From NCBI GenBank assembly GCA_902511405.1, contig CABXEZ010000001.1, forward strand, positions 1 through 64,000: 64,000 nucleotides of DNA, written 5' to 3'. A program made the position numbers and the translations under genes. Below, piece by piece: positions 17,485 through 26,587 of the stretch; the first letter of the stretch is position 1; every line of letters begins with the position of its first letter. This DNA comes from an uncultured Alphaproteobacteria bacterium (lineage in GTDB: Bacteria; Pseudomonadota; Alphaproteobacteria; HIMB59; GCA-002718135). The notes beneath the pieces are model-generated. The model was not told the origin of the DNA. It made no database searches and saw only the letters and a list, made by a program, of their open reading frames with translations.

Positions 17485-18448
17485 GTTAGATATTGTTGGC
17501 ATTGGAAACGCAATGGTCGATGCTATCATCCCATCAAACAAAGATGAGGTTGAGAAAAATAATTTAAATCGTGACTCCATGAATTTAATCGATGAAGAAT
17601 TAAAAAATTCTCTTCATAATAACTATTCTATTAAAGAAATGGCTGGAGGAGGATCTCTTGGAAATTCGATGTTTGGTATCACTTCTTTTGGCGGAAATGG
17701 TAGCTTTATTGGTAAAATCAAAAATGATGAAGTTGGAATATTTCTTCAAAAAGATATGGTGAGAGAAGGGTTGCAATTTCCCCTTGGTTTTACTTCCCCT
17801 GATATTTCAACTGGTTGTTGCACTATTTTTGTAGAAGATGATGGAACGAGAACCATGTGTACTTTTCTAGGAGCAGGAACCTTGATTGGACCTGATGATA
17901 TTCAATCAGCTCATATAACTAATCATAAAATTGCTTATCTAGAAGGATATTTGTGGGATAATCAAGACGCCAAAATGGCAATGAAAAAAATGGTTGATAT
18001 ATGTAAGTCAGATAATCAAAAAATTGCCTTTACTTTATCAGACTTGTTTTGTGTAGATAGGCATAGAGAGTCCTTCAAAGAACTTATAGAAAATGATGTA
18101 GATATTTTATTTGCCAATGAAGATGAAATTAAAGCGCAGTGTGAAACTGATAGTTTTGAGAAAGCAGTTGAATACGCAAAATCATTAAATATGATTGTTG
18201 CTATTACAAGATCTGCTGATGGTTCTGTTATTGTAAACAATGATGAGGTCATCCAAATTAATCCAGTGCAAGTTGACAGAGTCGTAGATACTACAGGTGC
18301 AGGGGATTTGTATGCGGGTGGTTTTTTATTTGGTATGGCAAAGGGAAAAGATCTTGCTACATGCGGTAACTACGCATCTATTGCCGCAGCAGAGATAATC
18401 TCTCACTATGGGGCAAGACCATTAATAAAGTTATCTAATTTAATTTAG
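17474..18448 (+). CDS. PfkB family kinase, adenosine-kinase-like
   Basis: A 324-residue ribokinase-fold protein. Sugar-binding Gly pair: EMAGGGSLGNSM near residue 60. Catalytic anion-hole motif: VVDTTGAGDLYAGGF near residues 271-284, with the base Asp of GAGD. The N-terminus DIVGIGNAMVDAI and the FLGAGT block fit adenosine kinase-like PfkB members common in alphaproteobacteria, but members of this family also phosphorylate other sugars. The convergent gene encodes adenosine deaminase, with a 14-bp overlap, which supports an adenosine salvage role by context. Confidence 0.82.
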   Translation: MTDKLDIVGIGNAMVDAIIPSNKDEVEKNNLNRDSMNLIDEELKNSLHNNYSIKEMAGGGSLGNSMFGITSFGGNGSFIGKIKNDEVGIFLQKDMVREGLQFPLGFTSPDISTGCCTIFVEDDGTRTMCTFLGAGTLIGPDDIQSAHITNHKIAYLEGYLWDNQDAKMAMKKMVDICKSDNQKIAFTLSDLFCVDRHRESFKELIENDVDILFANEDEIKAQCETDSFEKAVEYAKSLNMIVAITRSADGSVIVNNDEVIQINPVQVDRVVDTTGAGDLYAGGFLFGMAKGKDLATCGNYASIAAAEIISHYGARPLIKLSNLI

Positions 18449-19415
18449 TTAAAATTTTATTTTTTTTATCTTCTTCTAAAAAAGAAGATTCGATAGCATT
18501 GCGTGTCATAGATAAAAGTTCATTCTCAGTAAAACCAATACCGGCCATCGCTTCGTACTCGCCTTGAATTGTTGCATTAAAAAAAGGAGGATCATCAGAG
18601 TTCACAGTTACTCTTACGCCTAAATCATGCAATTTTTTTACAGGATGCATTTCATAATTTTCATAAATTTTTGTTGCGATATTACTTGTGGGACAGGTTT
18701 CTAAAACAATATCTTTATCGATAATTTCTTTTACTAAATCTAAATCTTCAATAGAGCGAACACCATGACCTAACCGAGTTGGATGCAAAAGATGAATGGC
18801 ATTACGTATATTTTCTGGCCCGTCCCACTCACCCGCATGAACTGTTATGGGATATGATTCTTGCTTTAACATGTCAAAAGTTTTGGTAAATAAATGTGGT
18901 GGAAAATGTAATTCATCACCTGCTAAACCAAAACCTACAAGAGCAGGGTGGGGATTACTAAGAACTTCTTCTGCTGTTCCTTGAACAGATTCAGCACCTA
19001 AATGCCGTATTCCATTCATTAAATATCTTGAAACAATGCCAAAATCTCTTTCGGCGTCAAGCGAGGCTTGATGAACACTATCTAAAAAAGAATGATAGGT
19101 CATACCTTTCGCTTTTGCATGTGTTGAAGAAACCATTGCTTCCACATAAAGCACATTGTTAGCTGCACATTCTTTTAAATATTCATATGTAAGCTCATAA
19201 TAATCTTCAGGAGTATGAATAACTGAGGTTACAATGTCATATCTTTTAATAAAATCATAAAAATCTTCCCACTGATAAGCATACTCAGAGCCAAATATAT
19301 CCGCAGATAACTTAACTTTATTTCGTTCGGCAAATTTTCTACATAAAGATGGTGTTATAGTTGCCTCAAGATGGACATGAATTTCAGCTTTAGGTATATG
19401 GAGGGTTGAGTTCAT
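18435..19415 (-). CDS. add: Adenosine deaminase
   Basis: A 326-residue TIM-barrel amidohydrolase that converts adenosine or deoxyadenosine to inosine or deoxyinosine. Zinc ligands HVHLE near residue 15, catalytic VHAGEWDGP near residue 194, a TSNI segment and the final NSDDPPFF near residue 276 are all present. No signal peptide, so it is cytosolic. Inosine produced here can feed the purine nucleoside phosphorylase at 29633-30460. It is convergent with the PfkB kinase gene. The only doubt is whether the substrate is adenosine or adenine, because adenine deaminase-like members exist. Confidence 0.88.
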   Translation of the reverse strand: MNSTLHIPKAEIHVHLEATITPSLCRKFAERNKVKLSADIFGSEYAYQWEDFYDFIKRYDIVTSVIHTPEDYYELTYEYLKECAANNVLYVEAMVSSTHAKAKGMTYHSFLDSVHQASLDAERDFGIVSRYLMNGIRHLGAESVQGTAEEVLSNPHPALVGFGLAGDELHFPPHLFTKTFDMLKQESYPITVHAGEWDGPENIRNAIHLLHPTRLGHGVRSIEDLDLVKEIIDKDIVLETCPTSNIATKIYENYEMHPVKKLHDLGVRVTVNSDDPPFFNATIQGEYEAMAGIGFTENELLSMTRNAIESSFLEEDKKNKILTKLN

Positions 19416-19441
19416 GGTGTTTTTTTTATATTTAGAAATTA

Positions 19442-20266
19442 ATGTCAGTTTTTAATAACATATCAAGGAGAAAGTTTATCTATGGGTGTTCCTGTGTTTG
19501 TGCTTCATCCTTAGTTTTACCTTCTTGTACAGAAGTTGCTTTATCCGATCGACAGCAATTAAATATTCTCACTGATGATTTTTTATATTCAAGAACTTTT
19601 CCTGCGTACAACAATTTTAAATCTCAATCAAAATTAATTACTGGTACTTCAGAGTATAATCAAATTGTTGATATTGGATTTAAAATTCGTGATGCAATTA
19701 ATATTTATTATAAAACTAATTCTCAGGAAGATCCTACATCTAACTTTCAATGGGAATTTGTTCTGGTTGATGATGATCAAACAAAAAATGCATGGTGTAT
19801 GCCTGGTGGTAAAATTGCGTTTTATTCTGGCATCTTACCAATTCTAAAAAACGCAGATGGAGTAGCATCTGTTATGGGTCATGAAATAGCTCACGCTGTT
19901 GCAAGACATTCTGCGGAAAGAGCAAGTACTGCTATGATAACTGATCTTGGAATTATGGCTTTAGAACAGTTTGTATTGGGACAAAGACTTCCACAAGCAG
20001 CAGGGTATGTTCGTCAATTTGGATTGGATCTTCCTTTTAATAGAAAACAAGAATCTGAAGCAGATTATCTGGGTTTAATTTTTTCTAGTTTAGCAGGTTA
20101 TGATATTAATGAGTCGTATAAAGTCTGGGAGCGTATGAAAGAAGATATGGGTGGCTCAGGGCCTTCAGAATTTTTTAGTACACATCCTTCTCCTGATAAT
20201 AGAATCAATAATTTAAAAGGATGGATACCTCTTGTTAATGCAAAGTACCCTGCTATAAACACTTAA
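19442..20266 (+). CDS. M48 family metalloprotease, lipoprotein
   Basis: A 274-residue secreted zinc protease. The N-terminus has twin arginines (SRRKF) and a hydrophobic segment ending in LPSC, a lipobox with Cys29 as lipid anchor. The zinc site is HEIAH at 147-151 with the third ligand in ESEADYLG near residue 203. LoiP/YggG-type proteases of the M48 family help with outer-membrane quality control. Its stop codon overlaps the fbpC start by 1 bp (TAATG), so the two are coupled despite no evident shared function. Confidence 0.9.
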   Translation: MSVFNNISRRKFIYGCSCVCASSLVLPSCTEVALSDRQQLNILTDDFLYSRTFPAYNNFKSQSKLITGTSEYNQIVDIGFKIRDAINIYYKTNSQEDPTSNFQWEFVLVDDDQTKNAWCMPGGKIAFYSGILPILKNADGVASVMGHEIAHAVARHSAERASTAMITDLGIMALEQFVLGQRLPQAAGYVRQFGLDLPFNRKQESEADYLGLIFSSLAGYDINESYKVWERMKEDMGGSGPSEFFSTHPSPDNRINNLKGWIPLVNAKYPAINT

Positions 20267-21312
20267 TGTTGGCAGTAAGTATAAAAAATCTAAGCCATAA
20301 AATTAACAATAAACCTATTTTAAATAATGTTAATTTTGAGCTTAAAAAAGATTCTATAGCTTGTATTCTTGGACCTTCGGGAAGTGGCAAAACTACACTT
20401 CTAAAATTAATTGCTGGTTTAGATAAAGTACAAAGTGGACATATACTAATAAATGATCAAGAGGTAAGTTCAGTAAAAAAACACTTACCCACTGAAAAAA
20501 GAAGAATTGGTTTTCTCTTTCAGGATTACGCTCTCTTTCCACATTTAACCGTAAAAGAGAATCTTAAATATCCAATCAATTTTAAGAATTCTATATATAA
20601 GATTGATGATATCATTGATGTTGTCAAACTTCCTGACTCATTAGATAAATATCCGCATGAATTAAGTGGCGGAGAACAACAACGTGTTGCTCTTGCCAGA
20701 TCTATAATATCACATCCTGATTTATTGCTTTTGGATGAGCCTTTCTCTAGTCTTGATCTAAATCTTAGAGAAGAAATAAGAGATGATACTTTGCATTTAC
20801 TTCAAAAATCTAATGTTTCGACTATTATTGTTACTCATGATCCTTTTGAGGCTATGTTTATTTCAAATCAAATAAATATTATGGATCATAATGGGAGCAT
20901 TGTTCAATCAGGCCCTCCAGCAGAATTATATAATAATCCCAAGAATCAATATGTAACCCGGTTTTTTGGAGAAACTAATGTTTTTAATGGTGATGTTCAT
21001 AATTCATCGATAAACACTCCAGTAGGTCAAATTAAAGTAAATCAAAAATATGAAAATAAAAATGTTACCGTTCATATTAGACCACAAGGAATTAAATTAA
21101 GTGAACAACCAACACCTGTTAATGGAACTAAAGGAACGGTTATGGCGTCTAAACTAATGGGGGCTTATAGCTTTATCCACTTATCTGTTTTGAATAAAGA
21201 AAATGAAGTTGTGCATGTTCATAGTCACATGCCTCCTGAGTTTAATCCGAAACAATCTTCAGCAGTAGAAATTTCAATTGATGAAAAACATACCTTTGTT
21301 TTTGAAAATTAA
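20266..21312 (+). CDS. fbpC: Fe(III) ABC transporter ATPase FbpC
   Basis: A 348-residue ABC ATPase. Walker A GPSGSGKTT near residue 36, Q-loop FLFQDYALFP, signature LSGGEQQRVALARS near residue 130, Walker B LLLLDEPFSSLD and the switch HDPFE are all intact. A C-terminal TOBE-like part (about residues 230-348) marks the iron/spermidine/sulfate-like group. It overlaps the protease gene by 1 bp upstream. At the 3' end it runs 4 bp into the convergent fbpB, so the transporter genes lie on opposite strands. The Fbp assignment comes from that neighbourhood. Confidence 0.88.
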   Translation: MLAVSIKNLSHKINNKPILNNVNFELKKDSIACILGPSGSGKTTLLKLIAGLDKVQSGHILINDQEVSSVKKHLPTEKRRIGFLFQDYALFPHLTVKENLKYPINFKNSIYKIDDIIDVVKLPDSLDKYPHELSGGEQQRVALARSIISHPDLLLLDEPFSSLDLNLREEIRDDTLHLLQKSNVSTIIVTHDPFEAMFISNQINIMDHNGSIVQSGPPAELYNNPKNQYVTRFFGETNVFNGDVHNSSINTPVGQIKVNQKYENKNVTVHIRPQGIKLSEQPTPVNGTKGTVMASKLMGAYSFIHLSVLNKENEVVHVHSHMPPEFNPKQSSAVEISIDEKHTFVFEN

Positions 21313-22916
21313 TTACTCTCTTTTCTCTGTGACACTCTTTGTAAAGCTGAGTTCAAAAATATAATTGGTCCTAGACCAACAACAACAATAATGAGAGCAG
21401 CAAATGAAGATTCTTGTAAAAGTTCATCAGACGCATACTGATAAACATACGTTGCTAAAGTTTCAAAATTAAATGGTCGAAGCAAAAGTGTAATTGGGAG
21501 TTCTTTTAAAATATCAACAAAAACTAAAATTCCACCAATTAAAATATTAGAAAAAATTAAAGGCATTATTATTATTTTTACACCTCTGAAAAAACCTGCA
21601 CCCATTGTTAAAGATGCATCCATGGCGTTTGGATGAATTTGTAAAATACCTGATCTAATTGAAGCGTTACCCACTGCTAGAAAGCGAACAACATAAGCAA
21701 ATATTAAAATTATAAACCCACCAGCGATATAACTTAATTGAAGATTCAAATATTTATTTATCCATCCTAAAAAAATAACCATACCTACGGCTAAAATAGT
21801 TCCTGGCAACGCATACCCACAAGAGGCAAGAAAAATTAAAACTTTTTGAAAATTATTTGATCTATAATTTGAAATGATAATTAAAAATACAGAGGCAAGC
21901 ATAACAAAAAAAGCTCCAGAAAAAGCAAGTATAATACTAAAAAAAGACGTGTGAAAGATCTCTGTAAAATTAATAATCGAAAACCCACTTAATATAAAGT
22001 TTAGCAATATTGAAACAGGAATTACAAATCCAATAACAATAGGTATCAAACAAATAAAAAAACAAATAGTCTTTTGAAGCTGTGAAGATGACACTGACTC
22101 TACCATATTTTGTCCACTACTTTTTTCGTGATATCTTTGTCTTCTTCTGGCAAGATATTCAATTGTTAGCAATACAACTACAAAAACAAAAAGTACTGAG
22201 GAAATTTGTGAAGCACCTGATAAGCTATTCATACCGAGCCAAACATTAAATACTCCAAGGGTTAATGTCTCTAGAGCAAAATACTCAACAGTTCCAAAAT
22301 CTGAAATTGTTTCCATTAACACTAAAGCAACACCAGCAATTATACCTGGTCGTGCTAATGGAAGTGCAACACTAAAAAAACTACTTCTTCCATAAATTAA
22401 ACTTGTTTGAAAAAAAGATATAGGCACTGTTAAGAAAGATGCACGTGTTGTCATATAAACATATGGATAGAGCACAAATGACATTACAAATATTGCTCCC
22501 TCCATTGAACGAATTTCAGGAAACCAATACTCACTAGAATTTTGGTAATTAAAAAAACCTCTTAAAATTTTTTGAACTGGTCCAGCATATTCTAAAAAAT
22601 CAGTATAAGTATAAGCAATGATGTAAGCAGGGACTGCAGCAGGCAAAAGAAGAGCCCATTGAAAAAACTTTTTTCCAAAAAAATTATATCTTGTAACAAC
22701 CCACGCAGTAGAGACACCTAAAAGTGTACTTAATAGCCCAACCCCCAACATAAGAATAATTGTATTGGAAATATATCTTGGTAAAACAGTTGAAAATAAA
22801 TGAGGCCATAAGGAAGTATCTCCTAAAAACGCAGAATAGAAGATTGCAAATACAGGCGCAATAATAAGTAAAGCAATTAAGCTTGCAAATATTGATGAAT
22901 TATTCCAATTTAACAA
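21309..22916 (-). CDS. fbpB: Fe(III) ABC transporter permease FbpB
   Basis: A 535-residue integral membrane protein with two fused binding-protein-dependent permease halves of about six spans each. EAA-like loops appear near residues 185-200 (RSSFFSVALPLARPG) and 430-450 (AMDASLTMGAGFFRGVKIIIMPL). The size and the duplicated form are typical of FbpB/SfuB-type iron permeases. It follows fbpA by 18 bp and ends 4 bp inside the convergent fbpC. It probably imports ferric iron delivered by FbpA. Confidence 0.9.
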   Translation of the reverse strand: MLNWNNSSIFASLIALLIIAPVFAIFYSAFLGDTSLWPHLFSTVLPRYISNTIILMLGVGLLSTLLGVSTAWVVTRYNFFGKKFFQWALLLPAAVPAYIIAYTYTDFLEYAGPVQKILRGFFNYQNSSEYWFPEIRSMEGAIFVMSFVLYPYVYMTTRASFLTVPISFFQTSLIYGRSSFFSVALPLARPGIIAGVALVLMETISDFGTVEYFALETLTLGVFNVWLGMNSLSGASQISSVLFVFVVVLLTIEYLARRRQRYHEKSSGQNMVESVSSSQLQKTICFFICLIPIVIGFVIPVSILLNFILSGFSIINFTEIFHTSFFSIILAFSGAFFVMLASVFLIIISNYRSNNFQKVLIFLASCGYALPGTILAVGMVIFLGWINKYLNLQLSYIAGGFIILIFAYVVRFLAVGNASIRSGILQIHPNAMDASLTMGAGFFRGVKIIIMPLIFSNILIGGILVFVDILKELPITLLLRPFNFETLATYVYQYASDELLQESSFAALIIVVVGLGPIIFLNSALQRVSQRKESN

Positions 22917-22934
22917 AACAGGAATTGTTATAGA

Positions 22935-23954
22935 TTACCAACCAACTCTATCAATTATTTTTTGCGCCCCTGGAGCTAGTTCTGCTATTTTTACAATTGG
23001 TAATTGATCTTCCCTAAAATTTCCCCAAGAATTAAGCTCTTTACTAGGATTTACATTAGGATTAACTGGATATTCAAAATTAATTTCCCCATATAACTGT
23101 TGAGATTTCTCAGTAGTTAAGAATTCTAATAACATTATTGCTTCTTTTTTATTTTTTGAGTGTAAAGCAACTCCTCCCCCAGATATATTGACGTGAGCCC
23201 CACGATCACCCTCACCTTGGTTAGGAAAAACTAGTCTTACTTTTTCAGCCCATTTTCTTTGTTCTGGGTCATCAGAAAATTTAAGTTTTCCATAATAATA
23301 ATTATTTATAATTGCAATGTTACATTCACCCTCATAAATTGATTTAACCTGAGCTCTATCATTTCCCTGAGGTCTTCTCGCAAAATTATTTACCAAACCT
23401 TTTGCCCATGCTTCTGCATTTTCTTCACCGTATTCAGCCAGAACAGATGCCATTATTCCTCTATTATAAACATGACTTCCAGGTCTTGAACAAATTTGAC
23501 CTTTCCATTTTGGATTAGCTAAATCTTCTAATCTCGTTATTTCACCATCTTTAATAATATCTTTATTTACTGCAATAACCCTTGCTCTTTTAGATAGAGC
23601 AAACCAATTATTTTCAGAGCTTCTTAAATGTGATGGCACATTTTTAGTTAATAGCTTTGAATCTATAGACGATAACAAGTTTAAATCTGAATAGATATAT
23701 AACCTACCTATATCAACAGTTAATATAACATCAGCTGGGCTGTTTTCTCCCTCTGATTGCAATCTTTGAGCAAGGCCTTTTTTTGAATAAATAACATTTG
23801 TTTTAATACCAGTTTCATTGGTAAATATTTCCAAAAAAGGATTAATTAAAAAAGGCTGTCTGTGTGAATAAATATTAATTTCTTTTGCAAAAAGATTTAT
23901 TGAAAAAAATGTGATAAAAATTATTGATAGAATATTAATTGTATTTTTTTTCAT
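22935..23954 (-). CDS. fbpA: Fe(III) periplasmic binding protein FbpA
   Basis: A 339-residue periplasmic binding protein. The signal peptide covers residues 1-23 (MKKNTINILSIIFITFF, cleaved near LFAKE). The IYSHRQPFLINPF start and a NNYYYGKLKF tyrosine pair near residue 217 (iron ligands) identify the ferric-binding group, and HVNISGGGVALHS is also typical. Its first 20 bp overlap the sterol-desaturase-like gene upstream, so the two are coupled. Iron control is plausible through the ICE-like box at 26561-26577. Confidence 0.92.
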   Translation of the reverse strand: MKKNTINILSIIFITFFSINLFAKEINIYSHRQPFLINPFLEIFTNETGIKTNVIYSKKGLAQRLQSEGENSPADVILTVDIGRLYIYSDLNLLSSIDSKLLTKNVPSHLRSSENNWFALSKRARVIAVNKDIIKDGEITRLEDLANPKWKGQICSRPGSHVYNRGIMASVLAEYGEENAEAWAKGLVNNFARRPQGNDRAQVKSIYEGECNIAIINNYYYGKLKFSDDPEQRKWAEKVRLVFPNQGEGDRGAHVNISGGGVALHSKNKKEAIMLLEFLTTEKSQQLYGEINFEYPVNPNVNPSKELNSWGNFREDQLPIVKIAELAPGAQKIIDRVGW

Positions 23955-24954
23955 TAGAATAGCTCCTCTTATTAAGATTAAAATTTAATTTTTTCATTAA
24001 AAAATAAAAATATTTTACAAAATAATTTTTTATTTCAAAAAATGGATTTAAATAAAGTGTTTTTAAATCGTGACTTTCATCTTGTTGATTTTTTTTAATA
24101 CCAAGCTCTAAAATCTCAAAGTCTATAGAGTGGTGCAAAGAACCAAAAAGCCAATCCCAAATTGCCAATGCGGCACCAAAATTTTTATCATGATGTTCCT
24201 TTGCTATTGAGTGATGGAGTTGATGTTGGGCTGGAGAGATAAAAATGTACTCTACCCATTTCCAATATTGAATTCCAACATGAGAATGTCTCAGGTTTGA
24301 GCCTAAAACATTAAAAATAAAAACAAAAACATTAACTCCTAATACTGTGTAAAGGCTTACAGTATTACCAAATAAGAATATGAATGAAGATATACTAATT
24401 GCTTGTGTTACCGAGCTTCTTAATGAAAAAATAATTCCTTCTAGTGGGTGTGTTCTAAAAACAGTCATTGGGGTTAGCACGGTGGCTGAATGATGAACTT
24501 TATGAAGAGACCATAATATTGGCCATTTATGCATAAAATTATGAACCATATATTTACTAAAATCATCAATCGTAAATTGAAAAAGAGTAAAGGAAATAAT
24601 GACAATTATCGGTGTCAAGTTTGAGTACATTCCTTGATTTAACCAGTCAATTGAGTGAAAATAAAAATAAAGAGCAGTTGCTATTGTTATTTGAGTTATA
24701 AGCAATGGAGATATCAGTAACATTATAAATTGATTAATAAAAAATATTTTATAATCAGACTTGGCTGATTTTGAGAAAAATATTTTTTTATCAAATATTT
24801 TTATAATCGCTTTTTTAAAATTAATTTTTTTTATGTTAACAAGCCATAATAAAGCAATTAGAAAAGATAAAAAAATGTATGCTAAAAAAACTCTTTTTTT
24901 AGGGTCTATAAATTGATTCCCTATATTATTTATATAGTCAAAAAATATTTCCAT
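23935..24954 (-). CDS. Fatty acid hydroxylase / sterol desaturase family protein
   Basis: A 339-residue membrane diiron oxygenase of the fatty acid hydroxylase superfamily. Four or more hydrophobic spans flank the histidine boxes: HNFMHKWPILWSLHKVHHS (HX3H and HX2HH, near residues 138-153) and HQLHHS with a later His in AKEHHDKNFG. Such enzymes hydroxylate or desaturate lipids and need iron. The gene lies between DUF4856 and fbpA and overlaps fbpA by 20 bp, so lipid oxygenation and iron uptake share a transcript. Substrate is unknown. Confidence 0.85.
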   Translation of the reverse strand: MEIFFDYINNIGNQFIDPKKRVFLAYIFLSFLIALLWLVNIKKINFKKAIIKIFDKKIFFSKSAKSDYKIFFINQFIMLLISPLLITQITIATALYFYFHSIDWLNQGMYSNLTPIIVIISFTLFQFTIDDFSKYMVHNFMHKWPILWSLHKVHHSATVLTPMTVFRTHPLEGIIFSLRSSVTQAISISSFIFLFGNTVSLYTVLGVNVFVFIFNVLGSNLRHSHVGIQYWKWVEYIFISPAQHQLHHSIAKEHHDKNFGAALAIWDWLFGSLHHSIDFEILELGIKKNQQDESHDLKTLYLNPFFEIKNYFVKYFYFLMKKLNFNLNKRSYSNEKKYN

Positions 24955-24965
24955 TATTAAAATAA

Positions 24966-24994
24966 TGCACGGCTCTTTTATAAAGAGCCGTACA
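24966..24994 (-). terminator. Rho-independent terminator after the DUF4856 gene
   Basis: A hairpin with perfect 10-bp arms, ACGGCTCTTT and AAAGAGCCGT, and a 3-nt loop, extended by TG/CA after one mismatch. On the minus strand it is followed by ATTATTTT-like sequence. It stands 11 bp beyond the DUF4856 stop and before the sterol-desaturase start at 24954, so it separates or attenuates transcription into the fbpAB operon. Confidence 0.75.
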
Positions 24995-25005
24995 CAATAA
25001 ATTAA

Positions 25006-26382
25006 TTAGTCATTTTCAGCCGAATCAGAGGATCCAAGAGAACCTGCTAATGCGGTCAATTCTGCTAATTGATCGTTAGCTTTAGCCTCAATACCAAACT
25101 CATCAACCATTAGTTTTTGAATTTTAAGCATATGAAGTTTAAACTCGGACCATTCTTGTGCTTGATCTTTAATGTAATTGCCTTGTGAATCTACTCCAAC
25201 AACTTGAGAAGCATTAAGAAGAACAGGGCCAAATCCCATCATACGATTCATTTTTTCAGCAGTATCACCAAGATTGGTAGGTCCACATTGAAGTGCTAAA
25301 GCAAATCCTTTTAACTCACCCCAATGTTTGGCATAAGTTCTGAAAGCATCAGCTGTTTCACCATTAGCGCCAACTATAGTTTCAAGAGCAACAATATCTT
25401 TATAAACTGATCCAGCATATTTAAATACAGACTCAGCTATAACTTTTTCCCAATTATTTCTAATGATATCTCTTTCAGCAAGAAGTGAGGTTCTTTCAGA
25501 GAAATTTAGGTTTCTTCCACCTGCATCTCTAATTATGCCTCTGCCATCAATAAATGCTTGGTTGATAGTTGCTAGGTAATTTGTTTTACCACCTTTATCA
25601 TAACTTGATGCATAATAAGCATGAGCATAAGTATATTCAGAATATACATCTACAACGCCATCTCCGTTAAAGTCAGCAGAAGCCATATCTTTCTTTTTTG
25701 CAACATTATAGTTTTGTTCAGCACTTAAAGTTAATGCATGTGCAGCAGAACCCCAATATCCAAATGCCTCATCCCAGCTATGCTCTTTTCCAGTATAATA
25801 AGCACCATCTTTATAAGGTTTATTATTAGGTTTTTGACCTACTTCCATTTTACTTCCAAGGTAACTATTTACTGCTTGATTGTAAAAAACTGCTCCCATT
25901 GCAAATTTTGAGATAAGTTGAGTGTAATCCATTCCAGTATTAGGATCAAAACCACCTTCAACCTCACCTGCTTTTGTCATCATGTGTTCAATAGCCTCAG
26001 GACCAGTTAAGTTACCCCATCCTGGTATAGCGCCTTTGTACATTTTGCCTGATAAGTTACCGCTACCTATTTCTGAAATCATACTTTGTTTAATAACAAA
26101 ATCACCTTTTGAAGCAGGTGCGATAATTTCTAGACCATCTTCGCCGTTGTAATATGCCATCATCTTAGCAACATCACCACTTTTAACTAAAGCTTTCAAA
26201 CTATCATGAAGTGCGTGTCTAGCCATTTGACCAGTGTACTTTACAGAGTTTGTAGCATCTCCATCATAACCTTTTAAAGTGATAGGGTATGGACCATAAA
26301 CCTGATGACCATCTGCTAATACAGTTTTTGTAAAAGTGAATGCTATCAAGAATGAAGCTATAATTGTGATAAATTTATTCAT
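25006..26382 (-). CDS. Secreted DUF4856 family protein, probably iron-linked
   Basis: A 458-residue exported protein. The signal peptide covers residues 1-23 (FITIIASFLIAFTFTKTVLA, cleaved at ADGH). The body matches the DUF4856 family: VYGPYPITLKGYDGDATNSVKYTGQ at the start, then an EF-hand-like calcium loop DFNGDGVVDVYSE near residue 232, and a GELKGFALALQCGP block. DUF4856 resembles imelysin-type (peptidase M75) iron-regulated proteins in size and helical texture. It has a strong Shine-Dalgarno (GAGGAG, near 26388-26393). An ICE-like box lies 179 bp upstream, a structured leader lies in its 5' UTR, and a terminator follows. Exact function unknown. Confidence 0.8.
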   Translation of the reverse strand: MNKFITIIASFLIAFTFTKTVLADGHQVYGPYPITLKGYDGDATNSVKYTGQMARHALHDSLKALVKSGDVAKMMAYYNGEDGLEIIAPASKGDFVIKQSMISEIGSGNLSGKMYKGAIPGWGNLTGPEAIEHMMTKAGEVEGGFDPNTGMDYTQLISKFAMGAVFYNQAVNSYLGSKMEVGQKPNNKPYKDGAYYTGKEHSWDEAFGYWGSAAHALTLSAEQNYNVAKKKDMASADFNGDGVVDVYSEYTYAHAYYASSYDKGGKTNYLATINQAFIDGRGIIRDAGGRNLNFSERTSLLAERDIIRNNWEKVIAESVFKYAGSVYKDIVALETIVGANGETADAFRTYAKHWGELKGFALALQCGPTNLGDTAEKMNRMMGFGPVLLNASQVVGVDSQGNYIKDQAQEWSEFKLHMLKIQKLMVDEFGIEAKANDQLAELTALAGSLGSSDSAEND

Positions 26383-26410
26383 AATCTCCTCTTAATCAAT
26401 TAGTTAAAGT

Positions 26411-26462
26411 GCGGGAGCTGAATAACGGAATTAGCTGGAACTATTTTATTTATTGCTCCCGC
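26411..26462 (-). other. Structured leader of the DUF4856 transcript
   Basis: GCGGGAGC at 26411-26418 and GCTCCCGC at 26455-26462 form a perfect 8-bp G/C-rich stem around a 36-nt A/T-rich loop. This stands out against the surrounding low-G+C sequence. It lies in the 5' UTR of the DUF4856 gene, 29-80 bases before its ATG. The purine run AAGAGGA occurs both upstream of the stem and as the actual ribosome binding site. It could act as a post-transcriptional control or as a terminator for the regulator gene upstream; a U-run is lacking. Confidence 0.5.
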
Positions 26463-26560
26463 GTCCTCTTATTGAGAATCTAAAGGTGTGTTTACTACTA
26501 AATATAAAAGTGATTAATCTTAAAAAAAAAAGCTAATAAATATAACGGTAAAGTATTGTT

Positions 26561-26577
26561 TTTAGAATTATTCTAAT
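26561..26577. promoter_or_regulatory. Irr/ICE-like iron box before the DUF4856 gene
   Basis: TTTAGAA-TTA-TTCTAAT. The core TTAGAA/TTCTAA is a perfect 6-bp inverted repeat around a 3-bp spacer, matching the alphaproteobacterial iron control element bound by Irr (TTTAGAA-N3-TTCTAAA). It lies 179 bp upstream of the DUF4856 start, between this gene and the regulator stop. A second, fully symmetrical copy lies at 27105-27121. Confidence 0.65.
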
Positions 26578-26587
26578 TTAAATTTAA

